Shown in pieces: positions 34,637 to 43,194 of a stretch of DNA of 64,000 nt. Within the stretch, counting starts at the first letter, position 1. Every line of letters begins with the position of its first letter. The notes under the pieces were generated by a model. That model was not told the DNA's origin and searched no databases. It was given only the letters and a program-made list of their open reading frames with translations. A program made the translations under genes and the position numbers. Source of the stretch: Rhodanobacter sp. AS-Z3 (GTDB taxonomy: Bacteria > Pseudomonadota > Gammaproteobacteria > Xanthomonadales > Rhodanobacteraceae); the NCBI RefSeq assembly GCF_029224025.1, contig NZ_CP119392.1:3309001-3373000 (forward strand). Direction: 5' to 3'.

Positions 34637-35595
34637 GCTGTGGAGTCGGCGGCAGCAGTTGTGAAACACCGCGACGCCGGGGGGCCTTTGTGGTGCTTGG
34701 CATCCTCGCGCTGGTCTTCGTTGTCCTTTCGATCTTTTCCTTCCTGAAGTCGCGCGGCCAGGTAACGCCTGACACGATCTCCTTCGGCCAGTATCAGGCT
34801 GCCGACGGCAAGCGTGTGTTTCAGGCCTACAACTGCATGGGTTGTCACACCATGGTCGGCAACGGTGCGTATCTGGGCCCGGACCTCACCGAGGAATACA
34901 AGCATGCCGGCCCGGCCTGGCTGGCAGCGTTTCTGCCAGCGGCCGGGGGCTGGCCGACCAAGGCATCGGTACACGCGCAATTGCTCGACCCCAATCAACT
35001 GGCTGATCTGGGCAGCGACTCGATCGATGACTATCTGAAGAAATTCCCCGGCGCAGCTCAGCGCATCGAGCGTCGCGGCGGTGGCACCTCGATGATGCCA
35101 AACCTGCCGCTGACCAAGGACGAGATTGGCCAATTGATCGCCTACCTCAAGTACACCTCGGCGATGAACACCGAAGGCTGGCCGCCCAAGGTTGAGGTGC
35201 AGGGGCTGGATCATCGCCTGCAGTTGGCGCATGGCACGATGCCCGCAGCACTCGCAGCGGCGCCCGCAGCATCCCCGACCGCGCCAACTGCAGCGGACCC
35301 GGCAGCGCACGGCGCACAACTGGTCAAGGACAACGGCTGCCTGGCTTGTCATGCCATCGATGGCAAACGTCTGGTCGGACCCGGCTGGGGCGGCTTGTAC
35401 AACTCGAAGGTCAGTCTTGCCGATGGCAGCTCGGTCACTGCCGACGATGCTTATCTGGAGGAGTCGATCCGCAAACCCGACGCGAAGGTCGTCGCGGGCT
35501 ATCCGGCCAGCGTGATGCCGGCCTATGCCAGCTTGCTCAAAGACGACGAGGTCAACGCCATCGTGGCCTACCTCCACACCCTGGAGAAGCAGTGA
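34633..35595 (+). CDS. Di-heme NorC-like cytochrome c subunit of nitric oxide reductase
   Basis: A 320-residue membrane-anchored cytochrome. One helix (GAFVVLGILALVFVVLSIFS) is followed by a NorC-type heme domain with CMGCH at residues 68-72 and likely Met ligand in GTSMMPN. An Ala/Pro-rich linker (205-226) then leads to a second heme domain with CLACH (236-240) and ligand Met in ASVMPAY. Canonical NorC is about 150 residues with one heme, so the C-terminal cytochrome is extra; it resembles the heme domain fused to some oxidase subunits. The N-terminus has two Cys (MSCGVGGSSC). It overlaps both neighbours. Confidence 0.9.
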   Translation: MSCGVGGSSCETPRRRGAFVVLGILALVFVVLSIFSFLKSRGQVTPDTISFGQYQAADGKRVFQAYNCMGCHTMVGNGAYLGPDLTEEYKHAGPAWLAAFLPAAGGWPTKASVHAQLLDPNQLADLGSDSIDDYLKKFPGAAQRIERRGGGTSMMPNLPLTKDEIGQLIAYLKYTSAMNTEGWPPKVEVQGLDHRLQLAHGTMPAALAAAPAASPTAPTAADPAAHGAQLVKDNGCLACHAIDGKRLVGPGWGGLYNSKVSLADGSSVTADDAYLEESIRKPDAKVVAGYPASVMPAYASLLKDDEVNAIVAYLHTLEKQ

Positions 35596-37292
35596 TGCAG
35601 ATCGAATACCAGACCCAAAGGCTCAGCCTGCGCTTCTTCATGTTGATGCTGGTGCTGTTCGTCATCCAGGTCGGCTACGGCATGTTGCTGTCGGTCCAGC
35701 AAGTTGACCCGACCGTGCTTGCCGGCGTGATGAATTTCAACGTCGCCCGCGCCGAACATCTCAACCTCGGCATCCTGTGGATTTTGTGCGGTTTCATTGG
35801 CGCCATCCTGTTTGTCAGCCCGCTGCTGTCCAAACGCGAGATGTTCGCGCCGTGGCTGATCAAGCTGCTGTTCTATGCCCTGATCGTGATTGTGCTGTGG
35901 AACATGTTCACCCTGCGGCTGGCCCAGGTTGGCATCGCCGGCTGGTGGCATGGGCAGCCGTGGTTGCAGCAAGGGCTGGAGTATCTGGAACCCGGCCGCA
36001 TCGCCGGTGTACTGGTGCTGGTTGGTTTCGCGATTCTTGCCTTCGTGGTGCTGCGTACCTTCCCGCCGGTGCGTCAATGGAACGAAATCCACTGGGGTCT
36101 TGGCCTGGGCGTCAGTGCACTGATGGTGGTGTGGGTGTTTGGCCTGTTCTATGTGGCGCGACTGGACCTGCAGGAATACTTCCGCTGGTTCGTGGTCCAC
36201 TACTGGGTCGAAGGCGTTTGGGAAGTCATCCACATCACCCTGGTCGGCTTCCTGCTGGTGCTGATGTTCAAGGTCGACATCAAGTCGGTCGGCTTTGCGG
36301 TGTTCTGGGGCGTGGCGCTGGTGTGGCTGTCTGGCCTGATCGGTAACGCACACCATTACTTCTGGATCGGCACACCGGCGTTCTGGCAGTTCTGGGGCTC
36401 GCTGTTCAGTGCACTGGAACCGCTGCCGCTGGTGTTCTGCTTCTGGCACATCTATCTGGATGCGCATACCAACAAGCGCCCGCTGGAAAATGCACCGGCG
36501 TTCTACTTCATCTTGGGCTCGGTGGTGCTGGAGCAGATCGGCGCAGGCATCCTCGGTTTCAGCATGACGTTCGCGCTGACCAACGTGTGGTCGCACGGCA
36601 CCTGGATCACGCCGGGACACGGCCACCTGGCCTTGTTCGGCACCTTCGGCATGCTGGGTATCGCTGCGGCGTACTTCGCGGTGCCTATCATGCGCCAGGT
36701 AAACAACTACGACCAGCGACTGGGCAAGCTCGGCTTCTGGCTCTTGCTCACCGGCATGCTTGGCATGGCCTTCGCCTTCAACCTCGGCGGCACCGTGCAA
36801 ATCTATGTCTACCGCATCCTCGGTCTGGACTGGTTTGGTGGCGACGTCGCGCATGCCATGGGCGTGTTCAAACTGCTGCTGCCGCTGTTCGGCGTCCTCT
36901 TTGCAGTGGGTGCGCTGGTGGTGGCTTATGACCTGATCACCCTGGGCCGTCGCATCAGCGCTCCGGCTGGCACGGACGCACATGGCGGTGCCGCCACCGT
37001 GCATCCGGTTACTCGCTGGGGTCGTCCACTGAGCGGTTTCGAAGCGGGCATCTGGTTACTGATGATGTGGGTGTTCGGTGCAATCATCACGCTCGGCTTG
37101 CTCAGCTTCAACCTGCCACGCGTCCGCGTGGAGGGTGACCCCACCCTGCCGTATCTGTTGGCCGGCATCGGTTACCCGGGCCTGCTGCTGGTGACCTTGC
37201 TGTTCGTCTGGCGCTTCCTCGCCTCGATGGAAGCACGCACCTACGCGGTCGAAACGCCGTCGCTATTGCGGATACTTCCCGCGCAAGCGTGA
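35595..37292 (+). CDS. NorB-like catalytic subunit of nitric oxide reductase (14 helices)
   Basis: A 565-residue heme-copper superfamily protein. The catalytic helix has HYWVEGVWEV (His202, Glu206, Glu210), the next has GNAHHYFWIG (His253, His254) and a later one GHGHLALFG (His342, His344). The His and both Glu residues used by cNOR for non-heme iron are all kept, so NO reduction to N2O is the best call. I count 14 hydrophobic helices; the last two, after residue about 480, are extra to the 12 of cNOR. It overlaps norC-like by TGATG. A variant NOR class rather than standard cNOR is possible. Confidence 0.88.
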   Translation: MQIEYQTQRLSLRFFMLMLVLFVIQVGYGMLLSVQQVDPTVLAGVMNFNVARAEHLNLGILWILCGFIGAILFVSPLLSKREMFAPWLIKLLFYALIVIVLWNMFTLRLAQVGIAGWWHGQPWLQQGLEYLEPGRIAGVLVLVGFAILAFVVLRTFPPVRQWNEIHWGLGLGVSALMVVWVFGLFYVARLDLQEYFRWFVVHYWVEGVWEVIHITLVGFLLVLMFKVDIKSVGFAVFWGVALVWLSGLIGNAHHYFWIGTPAFWQFWGSLFSALEPLPLVFCFWHIYLDAHTNKRPLENAPAFYFILGSVVLEQIGAGILGFSMTFALTNVWSHGTWITPGHGHLALFGTFGMLGIAAAYFAVPIMRQVNNYDQRLGKLGFWLLLTGMLGMAFAFNLGGTVQIYVYRILGLDWFGGDVAHAMGVFKLLLPLFGVLFAVGALVVAYDLITLGRRISAPAGTDAHGGAATVHPVTRWGRPLSGFEAGIWLLMMWVFGAIITLGLLSFNLPRVRVEGDPTLPYLLAGIGYPGLLLVTLLFVWRFLASMEARTYAVETPSLLRILPAQA

Positions 37293-37337
37293 GCAAGGAT
37301 TGACGTCGAATTCGACGACGACAGATGGACGAAGAAA

Positions 37338-37359
37338 GCTGCCGGCGAATACCGGCAGC
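37338..37359 (+). terminator. Hairpin downstream of the NorB-like gene
   Basis: Stem GCTGCCGG/CCGGCAGC with a six-base loop, then CTTCTCCGTTT. It lies 45 bp after the stop codon and before fnr, so it likely ends the operon, though the T tract is weak. Confidence 0.65.
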
Positions 37360-37497
37360 CTTCTCCGTTTGCAAGCAACGCAGCCATGCCCACGTCTTGC
37401 ACAAGCTTGGCCGATCACACGCCATGTTATTGTTCAGCCGCGTACCATGCCGGTTCCGCGCCTATCCGGGCGCGCGGCAGGCGCCGCTGAGGGCGTG

Positions 37498-38259
37498 ATG
37501 GAACCAATCCCCGACGTGCTGGACCTGAACCAGCTTCGCCGCAGTTGCTCATCCTGTGCATTGAGCGAATTGTGTCTGCCCGCGGGCATCGACGGCGCCG
37601 ATCTGGCCAAACTGGACATGGCAGTCCGCGACAAACGCACGCTTGAGCGCGGTGGCGCGCTGTATCGCGACGGCGATCCGTTCCATGCACTTTATGTGGT
37701 GCGCTCCGGCTCGCTGAAGACCTTCGTGCAAGACCACACGGGCGCGGTGCAGATTCTCGGCTTCCATCTTCCCGGCGATATCATCGGCTTCGACGCGTTG
37801 GCCACGGATCAACACGTCAGCCAGGCCGAGGCCCTCGAACGCAGCAGCATTTGTGAGTTGCCCTACGATCGCCTTCAACAAGTCACCGCCGAAGTACCGG
37901 CACTGCAGCGCCAGTTGATGCGTGTGATCAGCCGCGAAGTGATCGAGGAACACCGGCACACGGTGGTGCTGGGCCGGCAGCAGGCGCAGGAGCAACTGGC
38001 GATTTTCCTGAAGAGTCTGTCCGATCGCTACCAGCGACTGCAGCGCGACGGCACCATGCTGACCTTGTCGATGTCCCGCTACGACATCGCCAACTATCTC
38101 GGACTGGTGGTCGAGACAGTCAGTCGACTGTTCTCGCGCATGGAAGAAATGGGCGTGCTCGAAGTCAATCGCAAAGCGGTGCGCATTCGTCAGCCCGAAC
38201 TGCTCGCCAGCCTCTGTCACGGCAGCAGCACGGCAGCGAAGAGCCGCGACGCCCGCTGA
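37498..38259 (+). CDS. fnr: FNR-type oxygen-sensing transcriptional regulator
   Basis: A 253-residue CRP/FNR protein. Cys17, Cys20 and Cys26 (CSSCALSELC) plus Cys119 (SSICELPYD) match the [4Fe-4S] ligands of E. coli FNR (20, 23, 29, 122), so this is an oxygen sensor rather than a cluster-free Dnr. The cAMP-like barrel and dimer helix follow, then the helix-turn-helix SRYDIANYLGLVVETVSRLF, whose ETVSR recognition part reads TTGAT half-sites. The ATG at 37498 follows GAGGG and gives the family length. It lies between two NO reductase loci, with several matching boxes nearby. Confidence 0.95.
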   Translation: MEPIPDVLDLNQLRRSCSSCALSELCLPAGIDGADLAKLDMAVRDKRTLERGGALYRDGDPFHALYVVRSGSLKTFVQDHTGAVQILGFHLPGDIIGFDALATDQHVSQAEALERSSICELPYDRLQQVTAEVPALQRQLMRVISREVIEEHRHTVVLGRQQAQEQLAIFLKSLSDRYQRLQRDGTMLTLSMSRYDIANYLGLVVETVSRLFSRMEEMGVLEVNRKAVRIRQPELLASLCHGSSTAAKSRDAR

Positions 38260-38402
38260 GCGGAAACGTTGGCAGCACCCGGCAGCGATCTTGCACACGC
38301 ATTCCAACGAATTGCCCTGCCAGCAACGAGGCTGGGCATTCCCAACGCATGTGTGCCCAAAACAACACCGCGACAATTCGCGCACCGTGCCGCAGCCACA
38401 AC

Positions 38403-38416
38403 TTGACCTGCATCAA
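38403..38416 (+). promoter_or_regulatory. FNR-type binding site upstream of the quinol NO reductase gene
   Basis: TTGAC-CTGC-ATCAA, a full match to the FNR/DNR palindrome. Centred 61 bp before the ATG, so a start site about 20 bp before the gene would put it at the -41.5 position typical of FNR activation. Confidence 0.75.
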
Positions 38417-38470
38417 CGTCGCCAACAGCCACCTCCGCGAGCATGCGCGCATCTTTAAGGGAGATGCACC

Positions 38471-40753
38471 ATGAGTACCACTCGAAAACTCTGGCTGGGA
38501 TTGGCGGCGTTGCTCGTCACCTCCTTCGCCGTACTGCTGTGGGTCGGCAAGGAGGTCCATCAGCAGGCACCCCCGATCCCCACCGCAGTCGTCACCACCG
38601 ACGGCCAGACCTTGTATACCAAGGCCGATATGGACGTGGGCCGCGAGGTCTGGCAGAGCATTGGCGGTCAGCAACTGGGGTCCATCTGGGGCCACGGCGC
38701 CCTGCTCGCGCCGGACTGGAGCGCCGACTGGCTGCATCGCGAAAGCATGGCCATGCTTGACCTGCTTTCCCGCGATGCCGGCCTGGGTCCGTACGACACG
38801 TTGACGGCACAGCAGCAGGCACCCCTCAAGGAACGCGTGCGGGAAGAGCTGCGTACCAACACTTACAACGCAGCCACCAACACCATCACCGTCTCGGCAT
38901 TGCGGGCACGCGCGATGGAAGCCGTGGCTGCACACTACATGAGCCTGTTCAGCAACGACCCGGCCACGCACCAGCTGCGCGAAACCTATGCCATGCGCGA
39001 GAACACCGTGCCGGATATGGAGCATCGCCGCGAAGTCACTGCGTTCTTCTGGTGGACAAGCTGGGCCACGGCCACACAGCGGCCGAACGAGGCGATGAGC
39101 TACACGCAAAACTGGCCGTACGAACCGCTGGCTGGCAACTCGCCAACCTCGACCAGTTTCCTGTGGTCGGTCTTCAGCATCCTGTTCATGATCTTCGGCA
39201 TCGGCCTGCTCGGCTGGCATCACGCGCGTCAGGTCAATCACGAACCGCTGCCAACCATTCCCACGCGCGATCCGTTGACCGAATTCAAGGCCACGCCTTC
39301 GATGAAGGCCACCGGAAAATATTTCTGGACCGTGCTGGCATTGTTCCTCGCACAGATCTTGCTGGGTGCCACCACCGCGCACTATCAGGTGGAAGGTCAG
39401 GAGGCCTATGGCTTCGCGCTGGCCAACTATTTGCCGTACAGCCTCACCCGCACCTGGCATACCGAACTGGCGGTGCTGTGGATCGCCACCGCGTGGCTGG
39501 CCACCGGTTTGTATATCGCCCCGCTGATCTCCGGCCATGAGCCGAAGTTCCAGCGCCTCGGAGTGAACTTCCTGTGGGTGTGCCTGCTGATCATCGTGGT
39601 CGGCTCGTTCGCCGGCCAGTGGTTCGCGGTGATGGACAAGATGGGCCTGCAGTACAACTTCTGGTTTGGTCATCAGGGCTGGGAATACACCGACCTCGGT
39701 CGCTTCTGGCAGATCTTCCTGTTCATCGGCTTGATGTTGTGGCTGTTCCTGGTCGGCCGCGCGTTGTGGCCGGCGATGGATCGCAACAAGGAAGGCGCCT
39801 CGATCGTCGGCCTGCTATTCCTGTCCACCGTGGCGATCGGCCTGCTCTACGGTGCCGGCCTGATGTGGGGCGAGCACACGCATATCGCGATGGTTGAATA
39901 CTGGCGCTGGTGGGTGGTGCACCTGTGGGTGGAAGGCTTCTTCGAAGTGTTTGCCACCGCCGTCATCAGCTACCTGTTCGTTCGCCTTGGCCTGCTGCGC
40001 GTCACCACGGCCACCACCAACGTGTTGTTCGCCACCATTGTGTTCATGGCGGGCGGCGTGTTGGGCACCCTGCATCACTTGTACTTCAGCGGCACCACCA
40101 CCGCGGTGATCGCACTCGGCGCCAGCTTCTCGGCACTGGAAGTGGTGCCATTGGCATTGATTGGCCTGGAAGCCTACGACACCTGGAAGAAGCAGCACGC
40201 GGCACCGTGGATGGCCCGCTATCGCTGGCCGATCATGTTCTTCGTGGCGGTGAGTTTCTGGAATCTCGTCGGCGCTGGCTTGCTCGGCTTCCTGGTCAAC
40301 ACACCGATTGCGCTTTACTACATGCAGGGGCTGAACCTTACCGCCACGCACGGCCACACCGCCCTGTTCGGCGTGTACGGCATGCTTGGCCTGGGCCTGA
40401 TGCTGTTCTGCCTGCGCGGCATCAAGCCGGAAGCACAGTGGCGCGAGGGTCTGCTGCAGAGTTCGTTCTGGCTGCTCAATATCGGCTTGTCGATGATGGC
40501 CGCGCTGACCTTGTTGCCACTGGGCATCCTGCAATTGAAGGCCGTACTTGATCACGGCTACTGGTTTGCGCGATCCGCCGAGTTCATGGATCAGCCCATC
40601 GTCCACATGCTGGTGTGGATGCGCGTACCGGGCGACACCTTGTTTGCCTTCGGCGCACTGCTGATCGCGGTGTTCGTGGCGGCGCTGTGGCTTGCGCCAA
40701 AACGTCGCACTGTCGACGCTCCGCTGCCACAGGCCGTTACCGAAAGCGCCTGA
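38471..40753 (+). CDS. norZ: Quinol-dependent nitric oxide reductase (qNOR, NorZ)
   Basis: A 760-residue single-subunit reductase that converts NO to N2O with electrons from quinol. The N-terminal part has one helix and a large periplasmic domain without a CxxCH motif (about 35-225), as in qNOR where a heme-less NorC is fused to NorB. The catalytic part has VHLWVEGFFE (His484, Glu488), LHHLYFSG (His535, His536) and THGHTALFG. Length matches the family. AGGGAG precedes the ATG. It is monocistronic between fnr and a strong hairpin, behind an FNR-type box, and probably serves NO detoxification beside the cytochrome-linked enzyme. Confidence 0.95.
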   Translation: MSTTRKLWLGLAALLVTSFAVLLWVGKEVHQQAPPIPTAVVTTDGQTLYTKADMDVGREVWQSIGGQQLGSIWGHGALLAPDWSADWLHRESMAMLDLLSRDAGLGPYDTLTAQQQAPLKERVREELRTNTYNAATNTITVSALRARAMEAVAAHYMSLFSNDPATHQLRETYAMRENTVPDMEHRREVTAFFWWTSWATATQRPNEAMSYTQNWPYEPLAGNSPTSTSFLWSVFSILFMIFGIGLLGWHHARQVNHEPLPTIPTRDPLTEFKATPSMKATGKYFWTVLALFLAQILLGATTAHYQVEGQEAYGFALANYLPYSLTRTWHTELAVLWIATAWLATGLYIAPLISGHEPKFQRLGVNFLWVCLLIIVVGSFAGQWFAVMDKMGLQYNFWFGHQGWEYTDLGRFWQIFLFIGLMLWLFLVGRALWPAMDRNKEGASIVGLLFLSTVAIGLLYGAGLMWGEHTHIAMVEYWRWWVVHLWVEGFFEVFATAVISYLFVRLGLLRVTTATTNVLFATIVFMAGGVLGTLHHLYFSGTTTAVIALGASFSALEVVPLALIGLEAYDTWKKQHAAPWMARYRWPIMFFVAVSFWNLVGAGLLGFLVNTPIALYYMQGLNLTATHGHTALFGVYGMLGLGLMLFCLRGIKPEAQWREGLLQSSFWLLNIGLSMMAALTLLPLGILQLKAVLDHGYWFARSAEFMDQPIVHMLVWMRVPGDTLFAFGALLIAVFVAALWLAPKRRTVDAPLPQAVTESA

Positions 40754-40773
40754 GCACACGTCACATGACCCAT

Positions 40774-40803
40774 ATCAGGGCGCGTCGCGAGGCGCGCCCT
40801 GAT
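40774..40803 (+). terminator. Strong hairpin after the quinol NO reductase gene
   Basis: ATCAGGGCGCG/CGCGCCCTGAT, 11-bp perfect arms and an eight-base loop, 20 bp after the stop. No long T tract follows. It separates qNOR from the next operon by only 35 bp, so partial read-through is possible. Confidence 0.7.
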
Positions 40804-40837
40804 CCTTGCAGCCTGCAGAAAGCCTTACGGAACGCCG

Positions 40838-41242
40838 GTGCTCGAGTTCTATCCGCAAATCAAATGGGTGCACATTATCTGCGTACTGGCCAGCGGATCG
40901 CTGTTCGCCATGCGCGGGTTGTTGACCCAGTTCGGCTACACCAACGCCGCGCAGTGGATGCCGCTGCGCTGGCTCAGTTACGCCATCGACACCAGCTTGC
41001 TCACCGCGGCGCTGATGCTGGTCAGCATCCTGCCCAGCGCCCTGTTCGCCAACGGCTGGCTCACAACCAAACTGGTGTTGCTGGTGTTCTACGTGGTGTT
41101 TGCCACGCTGGCACTGAAGCGTGCGCGCACGCCGCGCGCACGGCGTGGCTTCCTCATCGCCGCACTGGCCACCTTCATCTACATGCTTGGAGTGGCACGC
41201 ATGCATCACCCACTTGGCTGGCTGCATGGATGGATCGCATGA
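40838..41242 (+). CDS. SirB2-family integral membrane protein
   Basis: A 134-residue protein with four helices and the SirB2 pattern: KWVHIICVLASGSLFAMRG near the start, RWLSYAIDTSLLTAALML in the middle and MLGVARMHHPLGW at the end. The GTG start at 40838 has ACGGA upstream. Its stop overlaps the decarboxylase start (ATGA), so it heads a four-gene operon. The biochemical role of SirB2 proteins is not established; in this setting it could move or sense a product of the operon. Confidence 0.85.
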   Translation: MLEFYPQIKWVHIICVLASGSLFAMRGLLTQFGYTNAAQWMPLRWLSYAIDTSLLTAALMLVSILPSALFANGWLTTKLVLLVFYVVFATLALKRARTPRARRGFLIAALATFIYMLGVARMHHPLGWLHGWIA

Positions 41243-43194
41243 GCCCCGCACAACCCTTCAACCATGACGAACCGCGTGACCACACGCTGGACGCCTGCTT
41301 CCTTGGACCCTACGGTGAGAACGACGCGCTGCTCGAAAAAATGATGGTCGAGTTCCTGCGCGACCATGTCTACTGGCGGCGCAATTTCCATCCGGAAGAT
41401 CCACCGGCCATCGGCACCGGCGCCGCCCACCATCCGGACTACCTGGCGTTCGAATCGCGCATGCGACGCGAACTGCATCAGCTATCGGCGGCCCTGAAAA
41501 AATCGGTGCCGTTCCACAGCCCACGCTACATCGGCCACATGGCCTCGGACCTGCTGCTACCCGGGCTGGCCGCACAGATGTTGACCCTGCCCTACAACCC
41601 CAACAACGTCAGCGAGGACGCCGCACCGGTCACCGTCGACATGGAGGTGCAGGCTGGCCTGCAGCTGGCGCGCATGCTGGGCTATCCGCATGATCCGGCA
41701 CAAGATGGGTGCGCGTTCGGCCACCTCACCTCTGGCGGCACCCTGGCGAACTATCAGGCGCTACGGCTGGCGCTCGCGTTGAAGGCCTTCCCGGTGGCGC
41801 TACGCACCGCGCAAGCACCCGAGCTGGAATTGCCCAAGGACGACTGGAGCGCGTTCAATCTGAGTCAGTCCGCCAGCATCGGATTACTGACCGCATGGCA
41901 GTCGTGGCTCGCCGTGCAGACGTCGGACGAGCGCTCCCGCTGGCTGCAACGCGTGGAGCGCGAGCGCATCGAGCAACGCGGGCTGGTCGGCTTCTTCGCC
42001 GCCCATCCGACACTGAAGGTGCCACTGGTATTGGCGCCGGTGACCGCGCATTACTCGTGGAGCAAGGGACTGAAACTGCTCGGCCTGGGTCGCGACCAAC
42101 TGGAGTTGCTGCCCACCGAAGGCATGCGGCTGGACCCGTCCGCCTTGCACGCCACCCTGGAACGCTGCGCTCGCGAGCAGCAAGCAGTACTGATGTGCGT
42201 GGCGGTGCTGGGTGGCACCGAATACGGCACCATCGATCCGATCGATCAGGTACTCGCTGCGCGTGAAGTCTCCCGCGAACGCGGCGTGGATTTCGCGGTG
42301 CATATCGATGCGGCCTGGGGCGGCTATCTGGCCACCCTGTTCCGTAACGAGGACGGCTCACTGCGCTCACGCGAAGAAGTCGGCGCCGACTACACGCAGT
42401 TTCCCACGCCGGCTGTGCATGCGGCATTCGCCGCACTGGCCGCCACCGATTCAGTTACCGTCGATCCGCACAAGTTGGGCTATCTGCCGTACGGGAGCGG
42501 CGCCTTCATCTGCCGTGATCATCGCGCGATGGCCTTGCTGGCGGAGCGTGCCGATTACGTCTTCCATGGTGGCACGCCGAAAGACTATCTGGCGCGCTAC
42601 CGCAGTCTCGGCCAGTTCATCCCGGAAGGCTCCAAATCGGGTGCGGCCGCAGCCGCGGTCTACGTTACCCACAAGGTGTTGCCGCTGGACCATGCACACT
42701 TCGGCCACCTGCCACGCGCCACCGTGCGCGCCGCCGAAACCTTCCATGCGGGCGCACAACGCTTCGCACTGGAGCTGGCCGACTGCGTGCAGGCGCTGGT
42801 GCCGTTTGCCCCGGACAGCAACCTGGTCTGCCTCGCACTCAATCTGCGTGGGAATACTTCGATTGCGGTCGCCAATGCCTTCGTGCGCGAACTGCACGAC
42901 GTGCTGCGCTGTGACCCGCGTCAGCCACTGCAGACGAAGGAATTTTTCGGCTCGGTGACCACGCTGCGCCCGGACATGCTGGGGCCAGCACAGACGACGC
43001 GTATCTTCAACGCACTCGGCCTGGACACGAGTTCGATTGATCCGGACGAAGACCGCTTGATGATTCTGCGCCATACCTTGATGAACCCGTTCCTGATCGA
43101 TCATGAGAACGGCATCAATTACATGGACAAATATTTCGAGTTCCTCGGGCGCCGCATACGCGTGTTGCGTGGCAGCACGAACAACCAGTCATGA
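41239..43194 (+). CDS. Group II PLP-dependent amino acid decarboxylase
   Basis: A 651-residue aminotransferase-fold decarboxylase. Seen in order: PRYIGHMASD and LPYNPNNVSEDAAPVT of the N-terminal region, FGHLTSGGTLANYQALRLAL of the cofactor-binding region, VHIDAAWGGYL (Asp for the pyridine nitrogen), and VDPHKLGYLPYGSGAF with the lysine (Lys412) that binds PLP. It is longer than the usual 450-550 residues. Substrate candidates are aromatic or acidic L-amino acids; tyrosine is attractive because a prephenate dehydrogenase-like gene follows. ATGA overlaps join it to both neighbours. Confidence 0.88.
   Translation: MSPAQPFNHDEPRDHTLDACFLGPYGENDALLEKMMVEFLRDHVYWRRNFHPEDPPAIGTGAAHHPDYLAFESRMRRELHQLSAALKKSVPFHSPRYIGHMASDLLLPGLAAQMLTLPYNPNNVSEDAAPVTVDMEVQAGLQLARMLGYPHDPAQDGCAFGHLTSGGTLANYQALRLALALKAFPVALRTAQAPELELPKDDWSAFNLSQSASIGLLTAWQSWLAVQTSDERSRWLQRVERERIEQRGLVGFFAAHPTLKVPLVLAPVTAHYSWSKGLKLLGLGRDQLELLPTEGMRLDPSALHATLERCAREQQAVLMCVAVLGGTEYGTIDPIDQVLAAREVSRERGVDFAVHIDAAWGGYLATLFRNEDGSLRSREEVGADYTQFPTPAVHAAFAALAATDSVTVDPHKLGYLPYGSGAFICRDHRAMALLAERADYVFHGGTPKDYLARYRSLGQFIPEGSKSGAAAAAVYVTHKVLPLDHAHFGHLPRATVRAAETFHAGAQRFALELADCVQALVPFAPDSNLVCLALNLRGNTSIAVANAFVRELHDVLRCDPRQPLQTKEFFGSVTTLRPDMLGPAQTTRIFNALGLDTSSIDPDEDRLMILRHTLMNPFLIDHENGINYMDKYFEFLGRRIRVLRGSTNNQS

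Noticed and set aside
35568..37004. Minus-strand frame of 478 codons, rich in His and Gln
   Set aside because: Antisense to the NorB-like gene; His/Gln richness mirrors codons for hydrophobic residues on the other strand.
38165..39673. Minus-strand frame of 502 codons
   Set aside because: Antisense to fnr end and qNOR.
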